64,000 nucleotides of DNA, taken from contig NZ_CP047385.1 in assembly GCF_000807775.2 (NCBI RefSeq), positions 1,798,001 through 1,862,000 on the forward strand. The letters are read 5' to 3'. Under the pieces are notes generated by a model. That model had not been told where the DNA came from and did not search any database. It saw only the letters and a list, made by a program, of their open reading frames with translations. The DNA comes from Pandoraea fibrosis. GTDB lineage: Bacteria; Pseudomonadota; Gammaproteobacteria; Burkholderiales; Burkholderiaceae. This document shows, piece by piece, positions 1-7,954 of this stretch. The position numbers and the translations under genes were made by a program. Positions within the stretch are counted from its first letter, which is position 1. Each line of letters begins with the position of its first letter.

Positions 1-1
1 C

Positions 2-1588
2 ATGGCATCGAAGTCGAATACGGAAGCGCCCAACGATATGCCGCGCTACATCCGGATGCAGGCGGAGGATAACGTCGCCATCGTCGTGAATGACGGTGGT
101 TTGGCTGCGGGGCGCCAGTTTGCGGACGGGCTCACGCTCGTTGACGCGGTTCCGCAAGGGCACAAGGTCGCGCTGGTGAATCTGGCCGAGGGCGCCGCGG
201 TGGTGCGCTACGGCGTGGTGATCGGCTACGCTGCGCGGGCGCTCCCCGCGGGTAGCTGGGTCAACGAGCGCAATCTGAACATGCCCGAAGCGCCGTCGCT
301 GGATCGTCTGCCGATCGGCACGCGCGTGAACGCAGCGTTACCGCCGCTCGAGGGCTTCACGTTTCAGGGCTATCGCAACGCCGACGGCTCGGTCGGCACC
401 CGCAACATCCTCGCGATCACGACCACGGTGCAATGTGTAGCCGGGGTGGTCGAATTTGCCGTCAAACGCATCAAGGACACGCTGCTGCCGCAGTATCCGA
501 ACGTCGACGACGTGGTCGCGCTGGAGCACACCTACGGCTGCGGTGTCGCGATCGATGCCCCGGACGCGATCGTGCCGATTCGCACGTTGCGCAATATCGC
601 CACGAATCCGAATTTCGGCGGCGAGGTGATGGTCGTGAGTCTGGGTTGCGAGAAGCTCCAGCCGGAGCGCCTTTTGCCGGCGGGCAGCATCCCCATCGGC
701 AGTGCCGGGGAGGATGGCAAGCCAGACACCGTTTGCCTGCAAGACGATGCGCACGTCGGCTTCCTCTCGATGATCGATTCGATTCTCGCGATGGCCCGCA
801 CACATCTGGAGCGGCTCAACGCACGGCAACGAGAGACGGTGCCGGCCTCTGAGCTGATCGTCGGTGTGCAGTGCGGCGGCAGCGACGCGTTCTCCGGCGT
901 GACCGCGAACCCGGCCGTAGGCTTCGCCACGGACCTGCTGGTGCGCGCGGGCGCGACGGTCATGTTCTCCGAAGTGACGGAAGTGCGCGATGGGATCGAT
1001 CAACTCACGTCACGCGCCGCCACGCCGGAAGTGGCGCAAGCGATGATTCGCGAGATGGCCTGGTACGACGCGTATCTCGAGCGCGGCCGCGTGGACCGCA
1101 GCGCCAATACGACACCGGGCAACAAGCGCGGCGGCTTGTCGAATATCGTCGAAAAAGCGATGGGATCGATCGTGAAGTCGGGCACCGGGCCGATTCACGG
1201 TGTCGTCGCGCCGGGCGCCAAGCTCGATCGTTCGCATCAGCGTGGACTGATTTACGCCGCAACGCCGGCGAGCGACTTCATCTGCGGCACGCTGCAACTC
1301 GCCGCGGGTATCAATCTGCACGTCTTCACGACGGGCCGCGGGACCCCCTATGGGTTGGCTGAGGTGCCCGTCATCAAGGTGGCGACGCGCTCCGATCTGG
1401 CGCGCCGCTGGCACGATCTGATGGATGTCGACGCGGGCCGCATCGCCACGGGCGAGGCCACGATCGAAGACATCGGCTGGCAGCTCTTTCACCTGATGCT
1501 CGAGGTGGCGAGCGGCGAAAAGACATGGGCCGAGCGATGGGGGCTGCACAACGCACTGACGCTGTTCAACCCTGCGCCGGTGACCTGA
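2..1588 (+). CDS. garD: Galactarate dehydratase (GarD), UxaA/GarD family
   Basis: Dehydrates galactarate (or a related aldarate) to 5-dehydro-4-deoxyglucarate in the cytoplasm, the first step of galactarate catabolism. The protein is 528 residues, close to the roughly 523 of the E. coli enzyme. An N-terminal SAF-like domain (about residues 15-95) is followed by a UxaA/GarD catalytic domain from about 120. [14 protein letters not shown] (132-145), EHTYGCG (175-181) and the later [12 protein letters not shown] segment are characteristic of this family. The ATG lies at the second base of the window, so promoter and RBS are not visible. The next gene is convergent, so this is the 3' end of whatever operon it belongs to. 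Altronate dehydratase (UxaA) is the alternative, but the SAF domain plus these motifs fit GarD better. Confidence 0.9.
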   Translation: MASKSNTEAPNDMPRYIRMQAEDNVAIVVNDGGLAAGRQFADGLTLVDAVPQGHKVALVNLAEGAAVVRYGVVIGYAARALPAGSWVNERNLNMPEAPSLDRLPIGTRVNAALPPLEGFTFQGYRNADGSVGTRNILAITTTVQCVAGVVEFAVKRIKDTLLPQYPNVDDVVALEHTYGCGVAIDAPDAIVPIRTLRNIATNPNFGGEVMVVSLGCEKLQPERLLPAGSIPIGSAGEDGKPDTVCLQDDAHVGFLSMIDSILAMARTHLERLNARQRETVPASELIVGVQCGGSDAFSGVTANPAVGFATDLLVRAGATVMFSEVTEVRDGIDQLTSRAATPEVAQAMIREMAWYDAYLERGRVDRSANTTPGNKRGGLSNIVEKAMGSIVKSGTGPIHGVVAPGAKLDRSHQRGLIYAATPASDFICGTLQLAAGINLHVFTTGRGTPYGLAEVPVIKVATRSDLARRWHDLMDVDAGRIATGEATIEDIGWQLFHLMLEVASGEKTWAERWGLHNALTLFNPAPVT

Positions 1589-1605
1589 CCCGGCGGGGGG
1601 GGGCT

Positions 1606-2082
1606 TCAGAGTTCGGCCTGCGTCTGCGCCAGTCCGAACTCGAGCATGGCCGGCACGAAGCAATGATTGAGCGTGTCGCGGCGCGAGAGCTTGGTGAGGA
1701 CATACCGACGGAACGGGGTGAGCGTGGCCCAGTCCCCGATGTCGGGTGGCAGCAGATCCGCCAACTCACATTGCCTGAGCAATCCCGGCGGCAACGCATT
1801 CGAGTCCTGCCATGCCGTAGGCGCCGGATCGACGCTGCGCTCGACCGCTTGCCCGAGATGGTCGCGGGCAATCTCGTCGAGGCGTGCGGCGAAATCATCG
1901 TCGCCCGGCACACATGACGCCAGTGTCTCGCGAGCTTCCTGAGGCAGCCGCTGCCAATCGGCCAGCGACAGATGCTGGCCGTTGCGGTCCAGGTTGAAGC
2001 GGATCGCCATCGTGATGAACTTCAGGTTCTCGCAGGCTTCGATCTCGAAAACGAAGATAGGCAGACGCTGATAGAGATGCAT
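1606..2082 (-). CDS. Nitrate reductase-associated protein (Nitr_red_assoc family)
   Basis: A 158-residue cytoplasmic protein resembling the small family named for its neighbourhood with assimilatory nitrate reductase in cyanobacteria; its biochemical role is unknown. The family-like elements are an N-terminal F-x-F-E stretch (IFVFEIEACENLKFI), then an M-x-I-R-F-x-L-D segment and LSLADWQRLPQEAR. An ATG 33 bases further upstream is possible. I chose 2082 because GGGAG sits about 8 bases before it and because the family begins at this point. No nitrate-reductase gene is visible within this window, so the name should not be read as function. Family assignment is from memory of the motif pattern and is moderately secure. 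Confidence 0.65.
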   Translation of the reverse strand: MHLYQRLPIFVFEIEACENLKFITMAIRFNLDRNGQHLSLADWQRLPQEARETLASCVPGDDDFAARLDEIARDHLGQAVERSVDPAPTAWQDSNALPPGLLRQCELADLLPPDIGDWATLTPFRRYVLTKLSRRDTLNHCFVPAMLEFGLAQTQAEL

Positions 2083-2166
2083 GAGAGTCGCTCCCGGGAG
2101 CCCCATCGGAAACATTTATGGTACTTCAAGTGAGCGGTCTCATTACGGCATTCCGGGGCCCGCGAT

Positions 2167-3780
2167 TCAGTGGCCCGTGTAGCGAAGCTGCGCATTCGGC
2201 CCGACGGGCAGTTCCAGCCCGAAGACCCACAAACAGAAGAACGCCGTCCACGCGAGCGTGAAGACAATGGCGTAGGGCAACATCAGTGCGAGCAACGTGC
2301 CCACGCCGGCATCGCGCTGATAGCGCGTGGCCACCGCAAGAATGAGCGCGAAGTAGCTCAGCATCGGCGTGACGATATTCGAGACCGAGTCGCCGATTCG
2401 ATACGCGGCCTGCACAACTTCCGGTGCGTAGCCAAGCAACATCATCATCGGGACGACGATGGGGGCCATGAGCGCCCATTGCGCCATGCCGGAACTGATC
2501 ATGAGATTGACGGCGGCGCAAAGCACGATGAGTCCGATGAACAACAACGGCCCGTTATCGGCAACGCCGCTGAGCCAGCCCGCGCCCTTGATCGCGAGAA
2601 TGGTCCCCAACCCGCTGCGGCCGAACAGTGCGACGAACTGCGAAGCAAAAAACACAAGCACGAGGTATTGACCAAGGCTGCCCAGCGACTTCGACATGGC
2701 GGCGATGACATCGCGGTCGTTTCGGTACGCGCCGGTCATCGCGCCGTAGAGCAACCCTGGCACCGCAAAGAAGATCACGATGAACGCCACCACACTGCCG
2801 AACAGCGGTGCGCGGCTGCCGTATTCGCCGGCCGCGTCGCGAAGCGGCGAACCGTCGGGCCACGCGATCGCGAACAGTGCGGCGCCGCATGCCAGCATGC
2901 CGCCGAGTGCAGCCCGCAAGGCACGGCGCTCGGCGAGCGTGATGGGGCGGTGCGTGTGCGCGTCGGGGGAGAGTGCCTCGGGGTCGCCGTCTCGCGGATG
3001 CCAGGCACCCAGTCGCGGTTCGATGACGCGTTCGGTGACCCATGTGGCGGCCAACGTGACGAGCAACGAACTGGCGGCCATGAAGTACCAGTTGGCCACC
3101 GCGCTGACGCTGTACTCCGGCGCGAGCAATTGTGCCGCCCCTTGCGTAATGCCGCCGAGCAACGGGTCAGAGGTGCTGAGCAACAGATTCGCGCCGTAGC
3201 CGCCGGACACCCCGGCGAACGCGGCCGACAGCCCGGCGAGCGGATGCCGGCCCATCGTCGCGAAGAGCATGGCGGCCAGCGGCAGAACCACCACGTAGCC
3301 AAGATCCGAGGCGACATTCGAGATCACCGCGGCAAAGACGATTGCCATCGTGATAAATCGGCGCGGCGCAGCCACCACCAGCGCCCGGAGCGCGGTCGCC
3401 AGCAAGCCGGAATGCTCGGCGATCGAGATGCCCAGCAGGGCGACCAACACCGTTCCCAACGGTGCGTAGCCTGTGAAGTTCGAGGTCACGGTACTGGCCC
3501 AGCGCACAAGTTCGGTGCCGGTCAGCAGGTTCGTGACGTGCATGACGTCACCCGCGTTGGCCGGGCGCGGGTCGGCTGCCGACACACCGATCCATGCACT
3601 GATCGACGACAGGGCGATGACCGCCACCGTCATGAGGGCAAACAGCGTGACCGGGTGCGGGAGCGCGTTACCCAGCCATTCGACCAGGCCGAGGGCGCCA
3701 CGCAGGCGGGTTTTGGCATGAGGCCTGGCGGTGCCAGGCGCGTCTGCCGAGTGGGGAGGGGCGTCGGGCATACGTAGCAT
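2167..3780 (-). CDS. AbgT family transporter
   Basis: A polytopic inner-membrane protein of up to 537 residues with about a dozen hydrophobic helices. It matches the AbgT family, whose founding member imports p-aminobenzoyl-glutamate in E. coli; other members export sulfonamides. Family-like stretches are FTGYAPLGTVLVALLGISIAEHSG, SNVASDLGYVVVLPLAA, and the C-terminal MLGYAPEVVQAAYRIGDSVSNIVTPM region (quoted here only in part). No abgA/abgB peptidase lies next to it, so substrate and direction are open. A second ATG nine bases downstream (3771) is an alternative start, and neither has a strong Shine-Dalgarno. Overlapping palindromes about 45-80 bases upstream suggest regulated transcription. 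Confidence 0.88.
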   Translation of the reverse strand: MLRMPDAPPHSADAPGTARPHAKTRLRGALGLVEWLGNALPHPVTLFALMTVAVIALSSISAWIGVSAADPRPANAGDVMHVTNLLTGTELVRWASTVTSNFTGYAPLGTVLVALLGISIAEHSGLLATALRALVVAAPRRFITMAIVFAAVISNVASDLGYVVVLPLAAMLFATMGRHPLAGLSAAFAGVSGGYGANLLLSTSDPLLGGITQGAAQLLAPEYSVSAVANWYFMAASSLLVTLAATWVTERVIEPRLGAWHPRDGDPEALSPDAHTHRPITLAERRALRAALGGMLACGAALFAIAWPDGSPLRDAAGEYGSRAPLFGSVVAFIVIFFAVPGLLYGAMTGAYRNDRDVIAAMSKSLGSLGQYLVLVFFASQFVALFGRSGLGTILAIKGAGWLSGVADNGPLLFIGLIVLCAAVNLMISSGMAQWALMAPIVVPMMMLLGYAPEVVQAAYRIGDSVSNIVTPMLSYFALILAVATRYQRDAGVGTLLALMLPYAIVFTLAWTAFFCLWVFGLELPVGPNAQLRYTGH

Positions 3781-4296
3781 CTCTGCGTTTGAACTCGGAA
3801 TGCCCTAGCGTAGGGGCGATTTCCGGTATTGATACCCAAAGACGCCCATTTTTGGGGTAACCCTCGGTTCACTTTGAGCGGCCGGCTGAAGTTATCCGGC
3901 TGGCGCTCTTTGCTGCGAATACGGGAAACGCGTCGAGGAGCGACTGCGTAGCCCCGCAGCGATGCGTCTGGTTCTTGGGAATAGTCTCAAAATCGCCCGT
4001 CGTAGAGCGAATGTGGGCATTTGCCGTTCACGATGGCGACCAATACTGAACGTTCACCCTCTCGCGGGGCGCTACCGGTGGATTCCGTCACGCTGGTGGA
4101 ATAACGAGGCACGAAATGACAGCGATGTGACAACGCTGTTCGCGTGCTGCTGTAGCCTCCGTTCGTTTCCGACCCCGTGAGGGATTCCTAAGGTAGACGT
4201 TTGACCCGCAGGCGTCTGCGTTCATGCCCGGCATGGCATGCGCGGCCTGTGCGGCAGTCTTTGCACCGCCTTATCCGTATTTCGAAAGGAGCCGAC
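3781..4296. other. Non-coding interval between abgT-like gene and 97-aa ORF
   Basis: 516 bases without a convincing gene. The proximal part holds the palindromes upstream of the AbgT-type transporter. Short open frames are present (for example 3962-4180 on the plus strand), but their Arg-rich composition and lack of RBS do not look like coding sequence. The distal part must hold the promoter of the plus-strand pair that starts at 4297; I could not recognise a good -35/-10 pair. Confidence 0.6.
3825..3859 (-). promoter_or_regulatory. Overlapping palindromes upstream of the AbgT-family gene
   Basis: Two overlapping inverted repeats lie about 45-80 bases before the transporter start. GGTAT-TG-ATACC is at 3825-3836. 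TACCCAAA at 3833-3840 is matched by TTTGGGGTA at 3851-3859, with one bulged G. The layout looks like a dimeric repressor or LysR-type site. No regulator gene is adjacent, so assignment to a protein is inference. Confidence 0.4.
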
Positions 4297-4590
4297 ATGC
4301 CGTCCAATGCGCCGCCGTCACCTTTTCCTTTTCTTCCTGTCGTGCTTGAGTCGCCCGCAGGGGCACAAGGTCGCGCACGGCCCGCCGCCGAGCGCACAGG
4401 CCGTTCCTCCGACAAGGCCACGCCTGAGATATCGCGCGGCAAGGGGCGCGCGACCTGCCGTGGTGTCGCCGGCGTCGTGCAGAGCGTGCCCGGTCTGTCT
4501 CTGGACGACGGGGCTGAGGCGCTTCGTGTGGAGATCGTCCGGCGTCTCGATCCCGCAGGGGTGACCTTGCTCGGGGCCATCGTCCGATGA
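4297..4590 (+). CDS. Hypothetical 97-residue protein coupled to the heme-oxygenase-fold gene
   Basis: A small protein of unknown function. Its ATG has an excellent Shine-Dalgarno (AAAGGAG, 7 bases upstream). Its stop overlaps the next start in an ATGA arrangement, so the two are probably translationally coupled. The N-terminal half is Pro/Ala-rich and looks disordered. The C-terminal 35 residues (from about VPGLSLDDGAEALRVEIVRR) look folded and may be amphipathic. There is no signal peptide, membrane helix or Cys-rich core. It could be a small partner subunit or, less likely, a precursor peptide for the downstream protein. An ORF extension to 4201 lacks RBS support. Confidence 0.6.
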   Translation: MPSNAPPSPFPFLPVVLESPAGAQGRARPAAERTGRSSDKATPEISRGKGRATCRGVAGVVQSVPGLSLDDGAEALRVEIVRRLDPAGVTLLGAIVR

Positions 4591-5567
4591 GTGCCTCGGT
4601 CATGTCATCGGTCACCTACCCGGCGTCCCCCTTGTCGTCCACGCCGGAAGCCTCGACCAGGGCGGTATGGGTCATCGTGTCGCCACATGCGCAATGGACG
4701 AGCGAGGCTCAGGCGGTCACTGTCTCGTCGCACGAGGTGTCGTGCACCTTGCATGGGGCGCCCGCCGATATTGCCGTCTGGCTCGACCGTCTGCGGCACG
4801 GGGTGTTGCTCGCCGAAGCGCCGGTGGCGGGCACGTGGCTCGCCACGCTCGTCGACGAATCGCTGGCGCATGTGTTGCCGGCGACGCGTCGCGATATCGT
4901 TCCCGCCTTCGGAAAGATCTGCGACGACTGGGTGCGCGGTATTTTTGCCGCCCCCTTCTGGGCACGCTTTCTGGCGGGCGAGTCGAGCGACATTCAGGTG
5001 CTGGCGTTTCTCGCGCAGCATTATCATCGCGCCGCCGGGGCGGACGTTCACAATCGCATCGCCGTCGAGCGTTGCACCGATGCGGCGCTGCGCCCGTTGC
5101 TGTTGCGCCAGTATCGCGAACAACGCGGGCAGGCGACGATGCTCGCGGCCGGACTGCTGCGCTGCGGTCCCACCGCGCGCACGTTCCTCGACAGCGGCGC
5201 GTTCGATGCGACGCACGCGCTGATCGACTTCATCATCGACGCGGCCAGCGACATGCCGACGTATGTCGGATGTTGTGCGCTCAGTCAGGCCCCGGCGACG
5301 GTGCGCGCTGCCAGCGAGATCGAAGCCCAGTTCGACGCCATGGCGCAGCGGTATCCGTCGGCTGCCGAAGGGTTTGCGGCGGTCGGTGCGCACGCGCGGC
5401 ACGATGCGAGCGTGTGCGGCGGCACGTCGCTGCTCTCGCAATGGGTAGAGGAGGCCGGCGAGCCCGACGTTGCAGCTCGCTTGCGCATGTTGCGCGGCGC
5501 CTATGGGGTGGCCGCCGCCTACCGTGTGATGTTCGACGCATTGCACCGTCTCGACGAAGATTTCTGA
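4587..5567 (+). CDS. Heme-oxygenase/TenA-fold protein with an N-terminal winged-helix-like domain
   Basis: A 326-residue soluble protein. Residues about 115-315 have the helix pattern of the heme-oxygenase-like fold (TenA/PqqC/diiron oxidases), including FWARFLAGE (124-132) and QHYH (144-147). Residues 25-95 look like a small beta-rich winged-helix module resembling peptide-recognition domains; this part is speculative. The usual E-x-x-H metal-ligand helix seems degenerate: the matching segment is YREQRGQ (176-182), with Gln where His is expected. The protein may therefore not be a standard diiron enzyme. It overlaps the 97-residue ORF by four bases. Substrate and pathway are unknown; annotation pipelines might call it an iron-containing redox enzyme. 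Confidence 0.6.
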   Translation: MSASVMSSVTYPASPLSSTPEASTRAVWVIVSPHAQWTSEAQAVTVSSHEVSCTLHGAPADIAVWLDRLRHGVLLAEAPVAGTWLATLVDESLAHVLPATRRDIVPAFGKICDDWVRGIFAAPFWARFLAGESSDIQVLAFLAQHYHRAAGADVHNRIAVERCTDAALRPLLLRQYREQRGQATMLAAGLLRCGPTARTFLDSGAFDATHALIDFIIDAASDMPTYVGCCALSQAPATVRAASEIEAQFDAMAQRYPSAAEGFAAVGAHARHDASVCGGTSLLSQWVEEAGEPDVAARLRMLRGAYGVAAAYRVMFDALHRLDEDF

Positions 5568-5579
5568 GGTCAGCGCGGA

Positions 5580-5613
5580 CATGCCCCCGAATGGGGCATG
5601 TGACTCGTATAAT
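5580..5613 (+). promoter_or_regulatory. Promoter with hairpin/operator before the EamA transporter
   Basis: A perfect -10 TATAAT is at 5608-5613. Just upstream is an 8-bp inverted repeat, CATGCCCC (5580-5587) and GGGGCATG (5593-5600), with a 5-base spacer CGAAT. The repeat covers the expected -35 region, so it could be an operator, or a weak terminator for the preceding gene (no T-tract). The transporter start is 53 bases beyond the -10 box. Confidence 0.5.
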
Positions 5614-5665
5614 GGCGTCCCAACGGCGGGGGCGGTTGCGGCCCTGAGCCGTCCGCCCCCTGACC

Positions 5666-6559
5666 ATGACAACCCAACTCGCCTACGTCGCCGCGCTCGG
5701 TGCCGCCCTTTGCTGGGCCTGTAGCGGCATGATCGCCATCACGCCTGTGCGCCAGGCAGGTTCTTTCCCCTTCAACTACGCCCGCATGTTGTTGGTTTTC
5801 GCGATGCTGCTTGTCGCGCTGGCGGTGCTGCGCGGCTGGCCGTCGCTTACGCCGGAGCAGTGGCTGCGGCTCACGGCATCGGGGCTGATCGGCATTCTCG
5901 TAGGCGACACGATTCTCTACACGTCGCTCGGCCGGCTCGGGCCGCGCCGCAACTCCATCATCTTCGCAACGAATGCGCCCATGACCGCCGTGCTCGGCTA
6001 CTTCTGGCTTGGCGAGGCCTTGGGTTGGCGTGCCGTGGCAGGCGTCGCGCTCGTCACGGCGGGCGTGGCGTTGGCCATCGCGTTCGGTGGGCGTCGTGAA
6101 GACGCGCATCACTGGGAGTCCGTGCGCGGCGACGTGCGCGTGGGCATCGCCATCGGTCTGACGGCGGCCTTGTGCCATTCCATCGGCACATTGATCGCCA
6201 AGCCGGTCATGGCGGCCGGCGTCGATCCGGTGGGGGCGTCGGCGGTACGCGTGGGGGTGTCGGCGCTCGGGCTCACGATGGTGGCCGCCCGGCGCGGGCG
6301 CAGTCTCTTCTCGGCCTTCACGCCGGTCACGCTGGCCCTCACGGCCGCTTCCGGCTTTGTCGGTGTGGCGGTCGGTATGACATTACTGCTCTACGGCATG
6401 GGGCACGGCAACACGGGCGTCATTGCCACGCTCTCGGCGACTACGCCGGTCATGGTGTTGCCGTTGCTGTGGCTTCGCACCCGTCAGCGTCCGGCGGCGG
6501 GCGCGTGGTGGGGCGCACTGATCGCGAGTGCGGGTGTCGCGTTGATCTTCAATCGGTGA
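5666..6559 (+). CDS. EamA/DMT family transporter
   Basis: A 297-residue inner-membrane protein with about ten hydrophobic helices arranged as two EamA repeats (roughly residues 5-140 and 155-295), the drug/metabolite transporter layout. Typical pieces are the small-residue-rich first helix (AALGAALCWACSGMIAI) and FATNAPMTAVLGYFWLGEAL at the end of repeat one. Such proteins usually export amino acids, nucleotides or drugs; this substrate cannot be predicted. A TATAAT promoter lies just upstream. The next gene is convergent, so it is probably transcribed alone. Confidence 0.87.
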   Translation: MTTQLAYVAALGAALCWACSGMIAITPVRQAGSFPFNYARMLLVFAMLLVALAVLRGWPSLTPEQWLRLTASGLIGILVGDTILYTSLGRLGPRRNSIIFATNAPMTAVLGYFWLGEALGWRAVAGVALVTAGVALAIAFGGRREDAHHWESVRGDVRVGIAIGLTAALCHSIGTLIAKPVMAAGVDPVGASAVRVGVSALGLTMVAARRGRSLFSAFTPVTLALTAASGFVGVAVGMTLLLYGMGHGNTGVIATLSATTPVMVLPLLWLRTRQRPAAGAWWGALIASAGVALIFNR

Positions 6560-6584
6560 GGGTCGCGCCGCCCGGTCGTTCGTG

Positions 6585-7412
6585 TCAGCGCGTGAGGGGC
6601 GATTGCAGGGTGTCGGCGTTCGGATGCGAGGCGTCGACGCTCGCACTGGGCGACGGCGTCTCCTGCGCCGCTGCCGCGCGCGGCATGGACGGTGTCAGCA
6701 GACGTCGTAACCATGCGGCAAGGCGTTCGAAGACGCTCGGGTCGTCGTTGAACAGCTCGGGACGCAGCACGCGCAGGTAATCCAGAATCTGTTCGGCTTC
6801 CTGAGTACCGACCGAGCCATAGATCACGGCCAGATCGAGGAGCGCCCGCAGTTCGCCGAGGCGCTCGCGTGCTTGTAGCGACCGGGCCGTTTCCACGCTG
6901 CGTTTGGCATCGAATACACGTTCGCGCAGCACCGATGCGGTGCGCCACGCCGGGGTCTGCAACGTCGCCTCGAGTGTGCGCAGGTCTTGTGCCGAACTGA
7001 CGATCTGCCCCGCGAGCGATTCGACGATGCGCTCCTCGCCCTTGGCTTCGCGCACAATCCCTTCGGCCCAGCGGCTCGCCTGACGCGACATGTCTTCGCG
7101 CGTCCATTCGGGGCGCGACACGAAATAGAACCCGTGCTGGCGTGCCTGATTCAGGATGATCGAGACGACATCCGGGAATTGTTTGTCGAACGTGCGTTTG
7201 GCCCAGGCGTAATGACCGCCGGCGAGCAGTTGCGCCACGGCGGCTTCGGTGAGCGGTACGGTGCTGTCGAGCAGACGTGCGCGCAGGAAGTCGTCGAAGG
7301 GGGGCGGTGTGAAGTGACGGTCGACTGCGGCGGAGATGCGCACGAAGGCGTCGAAGTCCTTTTGCAGATCGGCCAGTGCGGTGTCGGAGAGGGTCAGCGA
7401 AATGCGGCTCAT
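6585..7412 (-). CDS. Conserved hypothetical protein, 275 residues
   Basis: A soluble, largely helical protein of unknown function. It starts MSRISLTLSDTALADLQKDF, and GGGAG lies about 11 bases before this ATG. The open frame continues 58 codons further upstream, but that part is Arg/Ser-rich and looks non-coding. The middle (about residues 60-210) is rich in charged helices, including KRTFDKQFPDVVSIILNQAR and a long segment with regular Leu/Glu spacing. The last 45 residues are Pro/Ser/Ala-rich and probably disordered. There is no signal peptide, membrane segment or recognisable catalytic motif. Neighbours on both sides (EamA transporter, ergothioneine genes) give no clear hint. Confidence 0.65.
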   Translation of the reverse strand: MSRISLTLSDTALADLQKDFDAFVRISAAVDRHFTPPPFDDFLRARLLDSTVPLTEAAVAQLLAGGHYAWAKRTFDKQFPDVVSIILNQARQHGFYFVSRPEWTREDMSRQASRWAEGIVREAKGEERIVESLAGQIVSSAQDLRTLEATLQTPAWRTASVLRERVFDAKRSVETARSLQARERLGELRALLDLAVIYGSVGTQEAEQILDYLRVLRPELFNDDPSVFERLAAWLRRLLTPSMPRAAAAQETPSPSASVDASHPNADTLQSPLTR

Positions 7413-7954
7413 CGTGGCAGGCTCCCCGACGTCGTGACAATGGCGCGAAGCCACGGCGCGTGCGAGCGCACGCCTGCCAGTCGAGCGTCTGTGCGAGTGC
7501 GGCGAGCCTCGGGCGCTAACGCCGAAGCTCGTGCCACGTGCATCCCCATTGCGCGTGAAGTCATGTGCAGCGATACGTCGTGTCAACGGTGCGCTGCGGT
7601 CGTGGCCGCGCGCTGTGAAGATGGCCCGTAGGGGGCACCGGCGTGCCGATGCGTTTGGTCCCCGGGCGTTTATGGCGGCGATTCTAGCGTATCCGTCGCC
7701 TGTGAATCGCCGCGCTGCTGCCGCGCCCGGCAGAATTCACCAGAATCCAAATTTCGCGGCGCGCACAGCAGAGCTCTGCATGCATCAACGGCAGGATGGT
7801 GGCAGAACTTTAGCCGTGCGCTCGAAAAATTCACATTCTCACGTTGGACGAACGGCGCTGTGGCATCGGGCGGATGCAGCACGCGGACGACGTCGGCGAT
7901 AAAGACGTCGCAACGTCGCCCGCACTGCGTTCGATGGGGGCAATGCGCGCGGGG
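7413..7954. other. Non-coding interval between egtD and the 275-aa gene
   Basis: 542 bases with no supported gene on either strand. Frames through it (for example the upstream extension of the 275-residue gene and a plus-strand frame 7531-7902) have shadow-type composition and no RBS. A minus-strand TAGAAT hexamer at 7681-7686 could be the -10 element of the 275-residue gene, giving a leader of about 265 bases. I see no strong hairpin or repeat. Confidence 0.5.

Noticed and set aside
2170..3777. 535-residue plus-strand frame over the AbgT gene
   Set aside because: Antisense shadow of a high-GC membrane-protein gene; composition is Arg/His/Asp-rich with no fold or RBS, and the opposite strand has an excellent family match.
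3962..4180. 72-residue plus-strand ORF upstream of the 97-residue gene
   Set aside because: Arg/Trp/Cys-rich, no RBS and no homologous pattern; probably chance frame in non-coding DNA.
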